In this document: in pieces, positions 18,012 to 26,840 of the stretch
How the letters are laid out: the number at the start of each line of letters is the position of its first letter
How positions within the stretch are numbered: position 1 is the first letter of the stretch
DNA from: Sphingobium xanthum
GTDB taxonomy: Bacteria; Pseudomonadota; Alphaproteobacteria; Sphingomonadales; Sphingomonadaceae
Direction: 5' to 3'
DNA: 64,000 nt
Assembly (NCBI RefSeq): GCF_019737615.1
Contig: NZ_JAHKKS010000014.1
Location: 1-64,000 of the forward strand
Position numbers and translations under genes: made by a program
Notes under the pieces: model-generated
Told to the model about the DNA's origin: nothing
The model's database searches: none
The model's input: only the letters and a program-made list of their open reading frames with translations

Positions 18012-19220
18012 TCACAGATATTTGAGCCACCAGATATCCTTGCGGCGCTGTTTCAGGCCAGCGAACCATCGGGTCGGCAGATAGAGCGGCACGACCAGGA
18101 TCGCGACCCACAGCCAGACCGTCGAAACATTATCGACCCCGAAGACAGTGCCCTTGTTGGGCCCATAGATGCCGAGCGCGACGAGGTAGAGCGCTTTCAG
18201 GACGTAGAGGTGGAGCAGGTAGTAGAACATCGGCGCGCCGCCGAGCATCGCGAGCATCGGCATTGCGCGATGCTCCTGCAACTTCTCGAACAGAGCCAGC
18301 ATGAGGGCGCCAAAACCGATCGTCGGCATCAGGAAGAGCAGTGATGGCGGATATTTGGTGAGCGCGAGAAAGCTCATGACCGTTCGCAGCGATGTTTCCG
18401 CGTAAAACCAAGGCTTATCGCCATAGACATTCGCAAAGCGAAGCAGCACGAAGCCAGCGATCAGCCCTATGCCCAGCCACACAAGCCGCCGGATGCGCGC
18501 TGCGGGGTCAGCCTGCTTTGCGAACCATGGTCCCACCGCATAGCCCAGAAGGATCAGGCCGATCCAGGGCAGGACGGGATAGGTCGTCTTTGCGATCATG
18601 CCGCCGCCCAGCTCGATGATCGCGCGCTGATGCAGCGCGGCCCACAAGGAATACCAGGGCGAAGCGGGCGTGAGGACGATCGAGTCGAGCAGATTGTGGC
18701 TGCAAACAATCACGAGGCCCAGGGTTGCCTGCGCCCATCGGGGGAGGTGGATAAGACCTGCCAGCGCGATCATGCAGATGCCGATGGCCCAGATCACCTG
18801 GAGCCAGAATGTCGTCGGCGGGAACTTCGCGGTCCATGCAAATCCTACAAACGTCAGTTCGAGGAAAATGAGGAACAGCCCCCGCTTGACGAGAAAGGAC
18901 GAGACCTCCGCTTTGCTGTGCGATTGCCCGTACAGCCAGGCTGACAGACCCGTCAGTGCGATGAACACGGGCGCGCAGAAGGTCGAGATCAACCGCGTGA
19001 AGAACAGTGCGGGATCGGCGGTGTGCGCGTCGACAGGATCGGTCACCTGCATATGCAGAAACCAGGTCTCGCGAACATGATCGACAAGCATGAACAGCAT
19101 CACGAGGCCGCGCAGGGCATCGATGGCGATCAGGCGGGTTTTAGCGGTCGCGACATTCGATGTCCTGTTGGCCACCGATGGCCCCGCCCAATTGGCTGTA
19201 GCGATCGTTTCAGTTGCCAT
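18012..19220 (-). CDS. DUF1624 / heparan-alpha-glucosaminide N-acetyltransferase-like membrane protein
   Basis: A 402-residue integral membrane protein with about ten hydrophobic helices. The N-terminus has AIDALRGLVMLFMLVDHVRE, the Arg-Gly and Asp-His signature shared by DUF1624 and HGSNAT-like acyltransferases. The start is the ATG at 19220 with GAGAGG upstream; the long in-frame extension to 19400 has no membrane character and crosses an apparent intergenic region. Family members are thought to transfer an acetyl or acyl group across the inner membrane, but the substrate here is unknown. It stands alone between the receptor operon and copCD. Confidence 0.82.
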   Translation of the reverse strand: MATETIATANWAGPSVANRTSNVATAKTRLIAIDALRGLVMLFMLVDHVRETWFLHMQVTDPVDAHTADPALFFTRLISTFCAPVFIALTGLSAWLYGQSHSKAEVSSFLVKRGLFLIFLELTFVGFAWTAKFPPTTFWLQVIWAIGICMIALAGLIHLPRWAQATLGLVIVCSHNLLDSIVLTPASPWYSLWAALHQRAIIELGGGMIAKTTYPVLPWIGLILLGYAVGPWFAKQADPAARIRRLVWLGIGLIAGFVLLRFANVYGDKPWFYAETSLRTVMSFLALTKYPPSLLFLMPTIGFGALMLALFEKLQEHRAMPMLAMLGGAPMFYYLLHLYVLKALYLVALGIYGPNKGTVFGVDNVSTVWLWVAILVVPLYLPTRWFAGLKQRRKDIWWLKYL

Positions 19221-19476
19221 GCTCGCAGCCCTCTCAACCCAGCTCCAATATACAGAGGCTAGACCCGCGCAGAAACATGCACTGCCAAAACAATGCCTGC
19301 GCAAGGCATGAAATTGCGAAAACATGGCCGTCACGGCAAGCAGGCGCCGCAGGCCTCGCATCGAAGGGAAATTGTGCGAACGAGCGAAGACCGTTCGCAA
19401 GCAGCCGGCAGGTACGGCGCGGCGATCTTAGAATTGGCGGCATCTCGCAATGCAGGATGAAATGAACCGGGTTCGC

Positions 19477-19509
19477 GCAAAAGGCCGGCTTGTTCTCGAA
19501 GCCGGCCTT
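19477..19509 (-). terminator. Rho-independent terminator of copCD
   Basis: A perfect 11-bp stem, AAGGCCGGCTT (19481-19491) with AAGCCGGCCTT (19499-19509) and a 7-base loop. Read on the minus strand it is followed by TTTT, so it suits the end of the copC-copD transcript. The remaining sequence between 19221 and 19544 shows no other gene that I can support. Confidence 0.7.
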
Positions 19510-19544
19510 CAAGCCCGCGCAGGTCGGATATGGTGCAGTTCGGC

Positions 19545-20420
19545 TCAAAGCTCGGGGTCGAGCGTCCCTAGCCAAGCAACCAGTGTCAGCACTGCAAAGC
19601 CGATGAGAAGCTCGATAGCGATCGCCGACCTGAGCGCTTTCGCCGTGTTCGGTGCCTGCCGGTCAAAACGCGGGGAAAGCCGGAACCGGTTATTTGCGGC
19701 CAGCAACAACATGACCATGAACAACAGCAATTTGAGGGCGAGCAGTCGGCCATATTGTGTTTCGGGCAATGCCATTAACCGGTCGATCGGTACGATCAGA
19801 GCCAAGTTGACCAGGCCTGAGATCACGAGCAGGCTCACGATGCCACTGCCGATCCAGCTGAAAGCATGCAGCATTTTGGCTGTCCGCCGATAGTCTGGGT
19901 CCGGCAGCAGCAAAATCAGCGCGGCCATTCCGCCGATCCATAAGGCGGCGGCCAGAATGTGCATGACATCGGCGAGGCGGTGAACCCATCCCAGCAGATT
20001 TTCCCCACTCGCTGCGTGGCCGCTCCACGCCAAAGTCGCGGCAGCCGCAGAGGATAGCATCAACAGCAGGACGGGATGCCGCTCCTCGTCGCAGAACAGG
20101 ATGACGATCAGGAGGAGAAGGAGCCCAACTCGGACCATCGCGAGCTGAGCTATGGTGGTCGATCGGACCACAAGTTCGACGGTCTCCCAGTCGACTGGAA
20201 AGATATCGGTGCCGGCCATGCTCGCCGCGGTCGCGAGGATCCCGCACAGCGAAGTCGCAAGAGCAGTCGCTGCGAGCAGCGTGAGCAGGGTCCGATACCG
20301 TTCCAGGATGGCCTTGGCCTCGGCTCCTCCCAGCGACATCCGCAAGAAAAGCGGAACGCCCGTCAGAAGCGACAGCGTCGCAAAATTGCCGAGGCGAAAC
20401 GCTACGGCCAGCGGATCCAT
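19545..20420 (-). CDS. copD: Copper resistance protein CopD family, inner-membrane
   Basis: A 291-residue multi-helix inner-membrane protein of the CopD/PcoD family with eight or so hydrophobic segments. Conserved histidines occur in LAWSGHAASGE and in WVHRLADVMHILAAALWIGG, the motif usually seen in CopD. CopD works with periplasmic CopC in copper transfer across the inner membrane. It starts 5 bases after the copC stop, so the pair is one operon, divergent from the cnrYXH-like genes. Confidence 0.9.
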   Translation of the reverse strand: MDPLAVAFRLGNFATLSLLTGVPLFLRMSLGGAEAKAILERYRTLLTLLAATALATSLCGILATAASMAGTDIFPVDWETVELVVRSTTIAQLAMVRVGLLLLLIVILFCDEERHPVLLLMLSSAAAATLAWSGHAASGENLLGWVHRLADVMHILAAALWIGGMAALILLLPDPDYRRTAKMLHAFSWIGSGIVSLLVISGLVNLALIVPIDRLMALPETQYGRLLALKLLLFMVMLLLAANNRFRLSPRFDRQAPNTAKALRSAIAIELLIGFAVLTLVAWLGTLDPEL

Positions 20421-20425
20421 GATGA

Positions 20426-20815
20426 TTACTTCACGGCGAAGTCGTAGCTGCCTTCGATCCTGTGGCCGTCACCGGTCACAGCATGCCAGCTCAGCTTGTA
20501 GGTGCCGACCGGGAGTGCCCGCGGCAGGGCGAGTGTCAGCGTCTTGCCGTCGCCGGCGAGACTGGTTTTGAAGCCGGTCACCTTCATGGGCGCATGATTG
20601 GCCATGCCCGGCATGCCTGTCATCACGATTTCGGCCCCGGACAGCTTGTCGGTCACGGCACTGGAGAAGGTCAGGCTCACCGTTTTGACATTGCTGGCGG
20701 TCGATTTGGCAGCCGGTGTCGACTTTACGAGAGAAGCGTGCGCGAACGCGGGGCCTGCTACGGCGAGCGAGAGGAGGGCGAGGAACCCACGAATTGACAA
20801 ACGACGAGATTGCAT
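20426..20815 (-). CDS. copC: Periplasmic copper-binding protein CopC
   Basis: A 129-residue CopC. The signal peptide ends at PAFA so that the mature protein begins with His (HASLVKSTPA), the N-terminal copper ligand of CopC. A second cluster, SWHAVTGDGHRIEGSYDF at the C-terminus, gives the remaining Cu(II)-site residues, and MTGMPGMANHAPM supplies methionines for a possible Cu(I) site. The start is the ATG at 20815 with AAGGA upstream. It is transcribed ahead of copD and away from the ECF sigma cluster. Confidence 0.92.
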   Translation of the reverse strand: MQSRRLSIRGFLALLSLAVAGPAFAHASLVKSTPAAKSTASNVKTVSLTFSSAVTDKLSGAEIVMTGMPGMANHAPMKVTGFKTSLAGDGKTLTLALPRALPVGTYKLSWHAVTGDGHRIEGSYDFAVK

Positions 20816-20852
20816 GACCTGATCCTTCCATTGCGTGGCCGGTTCTTGAGAA

Positions 20853-20878
20853 TACGCGCCCGATGGGACTATCCCTGA
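20853..20878 (-). promoter_or_regulatory. Candidate ECF-type promoter for copC (weak match)
   Basis: On the minus strand TCAGGG, 14 bases, then CGCGTAT. This matches the strong TGAGTG-N14-TGCGTAT element of the facing promoter at 4 of 6 and 5 of 6 positions with identical spacing. Its -35 box lies only 6 bases from the facing -35 box. The assignment is inferred from similarity and position. Confidence 0.4.
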
Positions 20879-20884
20879 ACCAGG

Positions 20885-20910
20885 TGAGTGATTTTTTCGC
20901 GGGCTGCGTA
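20885..20910 (+). promoter_or_regulatory. Candidate ECF sigma promoter of the cnrYXH-like operon
   Basis: TGAGTG (20885-20890), 14 bases, TGCGTA (20905-20910) followed by T. The same boxes at the same spacing recur before copA at 22351-22376. It lies 20 bases before the anti-sigma start codon. Recognition by the ECF factor encoded at 21637 would make the system autoregulated, as known for cnr; this is inference. Confidence 0.6.
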
Positions 20911-20930
20911 TCATCAGGAAGGAGGTAGTC

Positions 20931-21203
20931 ATGACCGATCTCGATAGGCTTATAGGAAATCTCCGCCACGCGGCCGTCGATCCGCGCTTGTCGGCAATGG
21001 ATGACAACGTGCTGTCAGGTATCGCGCTTGTCCGTGCCCGCAGCCGTGCGCGAGGTCAGGTCGTCACAATGGCCTCGCTGGCCTTGTTCCTGGGCCTTGG
21101 CGTGTCCGTCTTTTCGCCCGTTGGTGCGCGAGCGGAGCCGCCATTCGTGCTCAACCAGGCTCCGGTCAACGCCCCATCCGCGCTGTTGATCGGCGCCCGA
21201 TGA
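20931..21203 (+). CDS. Small membrane protein, CnrY-like anti-sigma candidate
   Basis: A 90-residue protein with a charged, presumably cytoplasmic N-terminal half (about 45 residues, beginning MTDLDRLIGNLRHAA), one membrane helix (TMASLALFLGLGVSVF) and a short periplasmic tail. It is preceded by AGGAGG and overlaps the CnrX-like gene by 4 bases (ATGA). Size, topology and place directly before a CnrX-like sensor and an ECF sigma factor match CnrY/NccY, anti-sigma proteins that hold the sigma factor at the membrane. I cannot claim residue-level homology, so the role rests on context. Confidence 0.65.
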   Translation: MTDLDRLIGNLRHAAVDPRLSAMDDNVLSGIALVRARSRARGQVVTMASLALFLGLGVSVFSPVGARAEPPFVLNQAPVNAPSALLIGAR

Positions 21204-21640
21204 AGATCGGCAACAGCTCGATCGTCACCATCGTCGTCGCATTCGTGGCGGCGCTGCTGGGTGTTCTGGCCGGTCGTCTTGTCCTCGTCGAGCCGTCTGC
21301 ACCCGAGACAAGCTTTCACGCGGTGCTGCACAGCGGTTTGAACCTCGACGCGGGCCAGCGTGCTCGCATCGACCTTATCGAGAAGAAATTCGCGGACGAG
21401 CAGGCGGCCTACAAGCGCGAAATGGCTGACGACAACAGAAGACTCGCGACCGCGATCGAAGCCGAACGGGGCTATGGTCCGAAAGTCGCGGAAGCCATCG
21501 ATCGATCGCATCACGCCATGGGCATGCTCCAGAAGCGCACTTTGCAGCACCTCTTCGCGATGCGGGAAGTGTTGACCCCGGAGCAGGCGCAACACTTTGA
21601 CAAAGCGATGGTGGAAGCTCTGACTGCCCCTACGCAGTGA
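21200..21640 (+). CDS. cnrX: CnrX-type periplasmic metal sensor
   Basis: A 146-residue membrane-anchored periplasmic sensor. One N-terminal helix (residues about 8-28) is followed by a helical domain. His40 and His44 (FHAVLH), Glu61, His117 and Met121 (HLFAM) line up with the CnrX ligands His42, His46, Glu63, His119 and Met123 as I recall them, all shifted by exactly two residues. In CnrX these bind Ni or Co, and binding releases the sigma factor from CnrY. The gene overlaps both neighbours by 4 bases. The sequence supports a Co/Ni-type site, while the genes downstream include copper functions. Confidence 0.85.
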   Translation: MKIGNSSIVTIVVAFVAALLGVLAGRLVLVEPSAPETSFHAVLHSGLNLDAGQRARIDLIEKKFADEQAAYKREMADDNRRLATAIEAERGYGPKVAEAIDRSHHAMGMLQKRTLQHLFAMREVLTPEQAQHFDKAMVEALTAPTQ

Positions 21641-22227
21641 AAGTGCCGGTGGCTCCTGTTCCGGCGCGTCCGGGGGATGCTGATCTGGCGACGCGGGCAT
21701 CGCATGGGGATGAAGATGCGTGCCGAGCCTTGATCGAGTGTCATCGCGACGCCGTCTATCGGTTGATCCGGTCGCAGACTGCCGATGCCGATGCCGCCCT
21801 GGATCTCACGCAGGAGAGCTTCATCGCCGCTTTTACGAACTTGCACCGATATGATCTCGATCGTCCCTTTCGCGGATGGATCATGCGCATCGCGCTCAAC
21901 AAATGCCGCGACTGGCGTCGCCGGCAAATGGTGCGCCGCTTCTTTTGGCAGGCGCAGCCGCTTGACGGGAGTCTGGACGTTGCCGATGAAAGGCCCGGGC
22001 CTGATGCCGAGGCTTCGTCCCGGCAAGAGCTCGCGCGCACGCGAGAGGCCATACAGCGCCTGCCCGACAAGCTTCGTGAAGTCCTTCTCCTGCGGACGGT
22101 CGAAGAGATGAGCCAGGCGGCTGTCGCCCAGTTTCTGGGTGTCAGCCAGAAGACCGTAGAGACCCGGCTCTACCGTGCCCGCCTCAAACTGACTGAGCTG
22201 TTGGCGAAGCCGACGTCGGCACTGTGA
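21637..22227 (+). CDS. ECF-family RNA polymerase sigma factor, CnrH-like
   Basis: A 196-residue sigma-70 family ECF factor. Region 2 contains DAALDLTQESFIAAFTNLHRYD and FRGWIMRIALNKCRDWRRR; region 4 contains LREVLLLRTVEEMSQAAVAQ, FLGVSQKTVETRLYRARLKL in a helix-turn-helix arrangement. Translation probably starts at the GTG at 21637, which overlaps the sensor stop (GTGA). Order and coupling match cnrYXH, in which this protein directs transcription of the metal-resistance genes. Two matching promoter-like elements in the window are its likely targets. Confidence 0.88.
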   Translation: MKVPVAPVPARPGDADLATRASHGDEDACRALIECHRDAVYRLIRSQTADADAALDLTQESFIAAFTNLHRYDLDRPFRGWIMRIALNKCRDWRRRQMVRRFFWQAQPLDGSLDVADERPGPDAEASSRQELARTREAIQRLPDKLREVLLLRTVEEMSQAAVAQFLGVSQKTVETRLYRARLKLTELLAKPTSAL

Positions 22228-22350
22228 CGTTGCTGGACGGCGCTGCGCACCGGCAACTCAGTGAGGTTGGGATGGAGAATTGGCCATCTGCCGGCTTGCC
22301 TGTCCATGGATGGCGGATCGAGGTCGCTGCAAAAAATTTCCGTCAGAGAT

Positions 22351-22376
22351 TGAGTGGAAACGCAATTGCTTGCGTA
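22351..22376 (+). promoter_or_regulatory. Candidate ECF sigma promoter of copA operon
   Basis: TGAGTG (22351-22356), 14 bases, TGCGTA (22371-22376) followed by T, identical in boxes and spacing to the element before the anti-sigma gene. It lies 57 bases before the copA ATG in the 206-base gap after the sigma gene. It would drive copAB and perhaps the following efflux genes. Confidence 0.6.
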
Positions 22377-22433
22377 TGACGAGACAGGAAGGGCGATGAT
22401 CGCCTTGACCATGTGAGCAAAGGCGAGCCGGAT

Positions 22434-24185
22434 ATGCGTTGGGGTCTGAGCGACCGACGTTCCATTCTCAGAGGTGGTCTCACGACCGTCGGCCTGGCGT
22501 TTGCAGACTCCCTTTTTCCGGCATGGGCGCAGACGGGGACCGCCGGCACGAAGGCTGGCTCGGAGCTCTCGGGAGATCATATCCAGCTGCGGATCAGAAG
22601 TTCCCACATCGAGGTGGGGCGTCGATCCGGGCACGCCATTCTGGCGAACGGCACGATGCCAGCGCCGCTCGTGCGATTGAAGGAAGGGCAGAATGTCAGG
22701 CTGTCAGTCTCCAACGAGCTGAGCGAAGACACCTCGATCCATTGGCACGGCCTCATCCTCCCGTTTCAGATGGATGGCGTGCCGGGAATCAGCTTTCCGG
22801 GCATCAAGCCCGGCAGCACCTTCCATTATGAATTTCCGGTTCGTCAGGCAGGCACCTATTGGTACCACAGCCACAGCAATATGCAGGAGGCCATGGGCCT
22901 CTTCGGCCCGCTCGTTATCGACCCGGCCGGGGAGGATCCGGTCGGCTATGATCGGGAGCATGTTCTGCTGCTCTCCGACTGGAGCCCCGTTCATCCGCAT
23001 AAGCAATTGCGCCGCCTCAAGCAGATGGGCGGATATTTCAACATGCAGAAGCAGACGCTTGCGGGGCTGTTGGCCGGAAAGGACCAGTCGCTGGACGAGC
23101 GTATCGACTGGGGCCGAATGCGGATGGATGCGACGGACATTTCCGACGTCACCGGCTCGACATACAGTTATCTCGTCAACGGGCACGACAGTGATGCCAA
23201 CTGGACGGGGCTGTTCGTTCCGGGCGAACGGGTCCGGCTTCGCATCATCAATGCTTCCGCCATGACGAACTTCAATCTGCGCTTGCCTGAGCTTGCGATG
23301 ACGGTCGTGCAGGCAGACGGTCAGGATGTCGTGCCGGTCGAAACGGACGAATTGCAGATTGCCATCGCGGAGACCTACGATGTCATCGTCACGCCGGGCG
23401 CAGCCCGGCCATTCGCGATCATAGCCGAAGCGATCGACCGGTCCGGACTGTGCCGCGCCACTCTTGCGCCTCAGCTTGGTATGACGGCCCCGCTCGTGCC
23501 GTTGCGAGCACGTCCGTTGCTCACCATGAAGGACATGGGCATGGACATGTCCGGCATGGACCTGGCGAGCGGCACGCTGGACTTGAGCGCTCCTGCGGAT
23601 GCGCCGTCCAAGGGTGGGCACGGGTCGATGAAAATGCGCGATAAATCGCTCGCGCCAGAGAGTGTGCGGATGGGACCGGGGGTCGCGACCATCTCGGCCG
23701 CGCCAGCAGACCGGATCGCCGATCGTCCGACCGGGCTTGAGCAGGTAGACCATCGGGTTCTCACCTATGCGGATCTCAAGGCTCTCCATCCCAGCCACGA
23801 TCGTCGCTCGCCGGAGCGGGAACTGGAAGTGCATCTCACGGCCAACATGGAACGTTACATGTGGTCGTTTGATGGTGTGAAACTCAGCGAAAATCCGGAG
23901 CCGCTGGCGTTCCGTCACAACGAACGGGTTCGCGTCACGCTGGTCAACGACACCATGATGCCGCACCCGATCCACCTCCATGGGCATTTCTTCGAACTGG
24001 TGAACGGCGCGGAAGACCAGCAACCGCGTAAGCACACCGTGAATGTGCTGCCCGGCGGCAAGCTCAGCTTCGACCTGACGGCGGATGCATTGGGAGATTG
24101 GGCGTTCCATTGTCACATGCTGTTGCACATGCATTCCGGGATGTTCCGGGTCGTTACCGTGCGAAAGGAGGGCGGGACCGCATGA
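22434..24185 (+). CDS. copA: Multicopper oxidase CopA, Tat-exported
   Basis: A 583-residue periplasmic multicopper oxidase of the CopA/PcoA family that oxidises Cu(I). The N-terminus SDRRSILRGGLTTVG is a twin-arginine signal. Copper ligands are His103-Trp-His105, HSHS at 145-148, HPIHLHGHFF near residue 505, and HCHMLLHMHSGM with His559, Cys560, His561, His565 and axial Met570. A Met-rich insert, MKDMGMDMSGMDLASG, lies near residue 365. The ATG at 22434 is preferred over an earlier GTG at 22413 because an AAAGG site precedes it. copB overlaps its stop by 4 bases. Confidence 0.92.
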   Translation: MRWGLSDRRSILRGGLTTVGLAFADSLFPAWAQTGTAGTKAGSELSGDHIQLRIRSSHIEVGRRSGHAILANGTMPAPLVRLKEGQNVRLSVSNELSEDTSIHWHGLILPFQMDGVPGISFPGIKPGSTFHYEFPVRQAGTYWYHSHSNMQEAMGLFGPLVIDPAGEDPVGYDREHVLLLSDWSPVHPHKQLRRLKQMGGYFNMQKQTLAGLLAGKDQSLDERIDWGRMRMDATDISDVTGSTYSYLVNGHDSDANWTGLFVPGERVRLRIINASAMTNFNLRLPELAMTVVQADGQDVVPVETDELQIAIAETYDVIVTPGAARPFAIIAEAIDRSGLCRATLAPQLGMTAPLVPLRARPLLTMKDMGMDMSGMDLASGTLDLSAPADAPSKGGHGSMKMRDKSLAPESVRMGPGVATISAAPADRIADRPTGLEQVDHRVLTYADLKALHPSHDRRSPERELEVHLTANMERYMWSFDGVKLSENPEPLAFRHNERVRVTLVNDTMMPHPIHLHGHFFELVNGAEDQQPRKHTVNVLPGGKLSFDLTADALGDWAFHCHMLLHMHSGMFRVVTVRKEGGTA

Positions 24186-25033
24186 GACTCGCCGTCGTTC
24201 TCGCACTCTCAACGCTTCCGATGCCGGGAGCGGGATGGGCCCAAGACCATGACGCACATCATGGGAGCCCCGGGTCCGCCGACGATGAAGGCACATCCCG
24301 GGCGACTTCACCTGCGGCCCCCACCGATCATGCTGCGGACGCATTCTATGACACCGTAGAGATGGAGAAGGCCCGTGCCGCTCTTCGCTATGAGGGCGGT
24401 GGCATGGGCGCATCGAAAATCATGGTGGATCGGCTGGAATGGAAGCCCGGCAAAGGCAGCGATGGCTATGCCTGGGAGGTTGAAGGCTGGGTCGGCGGCG
24501 ATCTGGATCGGTTCGCGTTCAAGACAAAGGGTGAGGGCGAGATACGAGGTCCAGTTGAGAGTTTTGAGCTGCAGGCTGGCTGGAGCCACGCTCTCGATCC
24601 CTGGTTCAATATGCGCGCCGGCATTCGGCAGGATATTCGCCCGCGCCCGACGCGGACGCACGCCGTGCTCGGTATTGAAGGACTCGCGCCTTATTGGTTC
24701 GAAATGGAGGGAGAGCTTTTCCTTTCCCAAAAGGGCGAGATTACCGCGCGCGCCGAAGCCAGCTACGATCAACGCATAACGCAGCGCCTGATTATCCAAC
24801 CCGCTGCGGAAATGAATTTCTCGGCGCAGGAAATCAAGGAACTCGAAACCGGCGCCGGGTTCACCTCCGTCGAACTCGGTCTTCGGCTGCGCTATGAGGT
24901 CGTGCGGGAGTTTGCTCCCTATGTCGGCTTTAACTGGGATCGTAAGCTCGGGGCGACCGCGCGCTTTGCCCGCGCGCATGGTGAGGCGGTCGAAAGTCTG
25001 CGGTTTGTGACGGGCGTCCGCCTGTGGTTTTAG
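24182..25033 (+). CDS. copB: Copper resistance outer-membrane protein CopB
   Basis: A 283-residue CopB/PcoB protein. It has a signal peptide ending near GAGWAQ, a His-rich segment (DHDAHHG) at the mature N-terminus, and then beta-strand-rich sequence containing ASKIMVDRLEWKPG and ending in the aromatic GVRLWF, as expected of an outer-membrane barrel. The ATG overlaps the copA stop. Open frame upstream of that ATG is a shadow of copA. CopB partners CopA in periplasmic copper tolerance. Confidence 0.9.
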   Translation: MRLAVVLALSTLPMPGAGWAQDHDAHHGSPGSADDEGTSRATSPAAPTDHAADAFYDTVEMEKARAALRYEGGGMGASKIMVDRLEWKPGKGSDGYAWEVEGWVGGDLDRFAFKTKGEGEIRGPVESFELQAGWSHALDPWFNMRAGIRQDIRPRPTRTHAVLGIEGLAPYWFEMEGELFLSQKGEITARAEASYDQRITQRLIIQPAAEMNFSAQEIKELETGAGFTSVELGLRLRYEVVREFAPYVGFNWDRKLGATARFARAHGEAVESLRFVTGVRLWF

Positions 25034-25103
25034 AGCAGATCATGCCGTCCGAGCGTGGCGATCCTGTCTTGAGTTGTGCAAACGGCCTCGATAGGCTCGC
25101 TTC

Positions 25104-25505
25104 ATGCCATTCATGAGGCTCTTTGCGGTCAGTCGATTTTACGCGCTGCTTTGCCTCGCGCTCGCCATCATGCTTGCCGCCAATTCACTCTCGAGCGCGA
25201 TCGATCAGATGCAGCATGCAGGCGGCGTTGCAGTCGCGCATGAACATATGATGTTGAGCGATCTGAGCCTCGAACCTGACCATGCCGATGTCGGTATGGC
25301 TGACGACAATCTTCCCGACCATTTGCCAGGAACGCATCATCATCATAGCGACGCGGGTGCTGGTCTCCCCGCAACCGCGCCGATGAATACCGGGCAGGCG
25401 ACGCTGACACGTGACCTGTTCCGATTGGTGTCGATGCCGGGGCACGTGGGACAAAAGTCGGGTGGGCCCGAACGCCCTCCGAGACAGGTGATTTCTTACA
25501 GCTGA
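25104..25505 (+). CDS. His-rich small exported protein before czcC
   Basis: A 133-residue protein with an N-terminal hydrophobic segment (FYALLCLALAIMLAANSLSS) that serves as signal or anchor, and a His/Met/Asp-rich mature part including HEHMM and THHHHSD. It lies between copB and czcC on the same strand. I do not recognise a named family; position and composition resemble CzcI-type periplasmic proteins found before czcC, and metal binding is likely from the His run. A degenerate copy of the ECF promoter boxes (TGAGTT, 14 bases, GATAGG at 25070-25095) lies just upstream. Confidence 0.65.
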   Translation: MPFMRLFAVSRFYALLCLALAIMLAANSLSSAIDQMQHAGGVAVAHEHMMLSDLSLEPDHADVGMADDNLPDHLPGTHHHHSDAGAGLPATAPMNTGQATLTRDLFRLVSMPGHVGQKSGGPERPPRQVISYS

Positions 25506-25563
25506 GCACCGCGCCGCATCTGCAGCGCGGGGTGTCCCACGCTCATATGCAAGGCATCAGGTC

Positions 25564-26840
25564 ATGTTTTCCCTTGATCGTGCGCGTTCTGGCGCACGCC
25601 CCTTTCGAGTAAGGCCGCTCCATGGCCTGCTCCCGTTCATTTTCATAGCGCAGTCGGCAGTTGCTCAACCCTTGACGCTGGGTGAGGCGCTTTCCCGTGT
25701 CGCCAGCGGTGATCCAATTCTCGCGGCGAATGCTGCGAACATGGACGTCGCAAAAGCAACAATTGCACAGGGAGATGTGCGACCTCGTGACACCGTCGGA
25801 GTGGAACTCGAGGATTTTGCCGGCACCGGCCAATATTCGCCATTTCAAACATCCCAGACAACCGCCTGGTACGAGCGCACATGGGAGCGCGCCGGAAAGC
25901 GGAAAGCGCGCGTCGATGCGGCGCGCTCGGAAGCCGGTGTAACGGCGCAACGCGCCCGTTTGCGAATGCTTGACCGGTTTGCCGAGGTCCAATCGGCCTG
26001 GGTCGAAGCTCTTGCCGCGCAAGCTGCAGTCGGGATTGCGGATCAGCGTCTGGCCGCCGCGCAGCGATCGGCGAGCGAAGTCGATCGACGTGTCGGGCGC
26101 GCCCTCGATCCTCTCTTCGCAGGCGAACGAGCGCGGACCGCTGTCGCGGAAGCGCGGATCGCGCGGGACCAGGCACGCAGACAGGCGGAAATCGCTCGCG
26201 CAAATCTGGCCGCCTGGTGGGGAGGTGATTCCAATTTCGAGCTGGAAGCTGGCGTTCTTTCCGACATGACTCTTGCAAGCGATGCGGGAGAAGCGCCGGA
26301 CATTGCTCTGCTCCTGGCAGAAGGACAATCCGCGGAGGCTCGGGTTCGCCTTTCCGAAACGGGCAATGTCGGCGATCCGACCGGTCGGGTCGGCTTGCGG
26401 CACTTTGGGCAGGGCAATGATTTCGCGATCATGGTTGGCGGGTCGATCCCGCTCGGAAACCGGGCTGCCAATCGGAGCAATGTCGATCGTGCGCGCGCGG
26501 AACAGACGGCGGTAGAGGCGGAGGTGGCCGTGCTGCGGCTGGAGCGGCGCCGCGAAGTCGATCGACTTGCCGCCGAACAGTCGCTGCTGGCCACCGAGAT
26601 CGGCCGGATCGATCGGGAAGTGCTGCCAAGTGCCGAGCGAGCGATCGTTCTCGTGCGTGACGGGTTCGCACGCGGCGGCACTGCCTTCACGTTTCTCGAA
26701 ATCAACCAGGCCCAGCAGGTCCTGATCGATGCGCGTTTCCGTCGCTTGGATCTGCTTCGCCGGTTTCATCTCGCCGGCGTGCGGCTCGATCGTCTGACCG
26801 GCCGACATCTACCTCTTCTTGCCAGCGAGGAGACCCGCTG

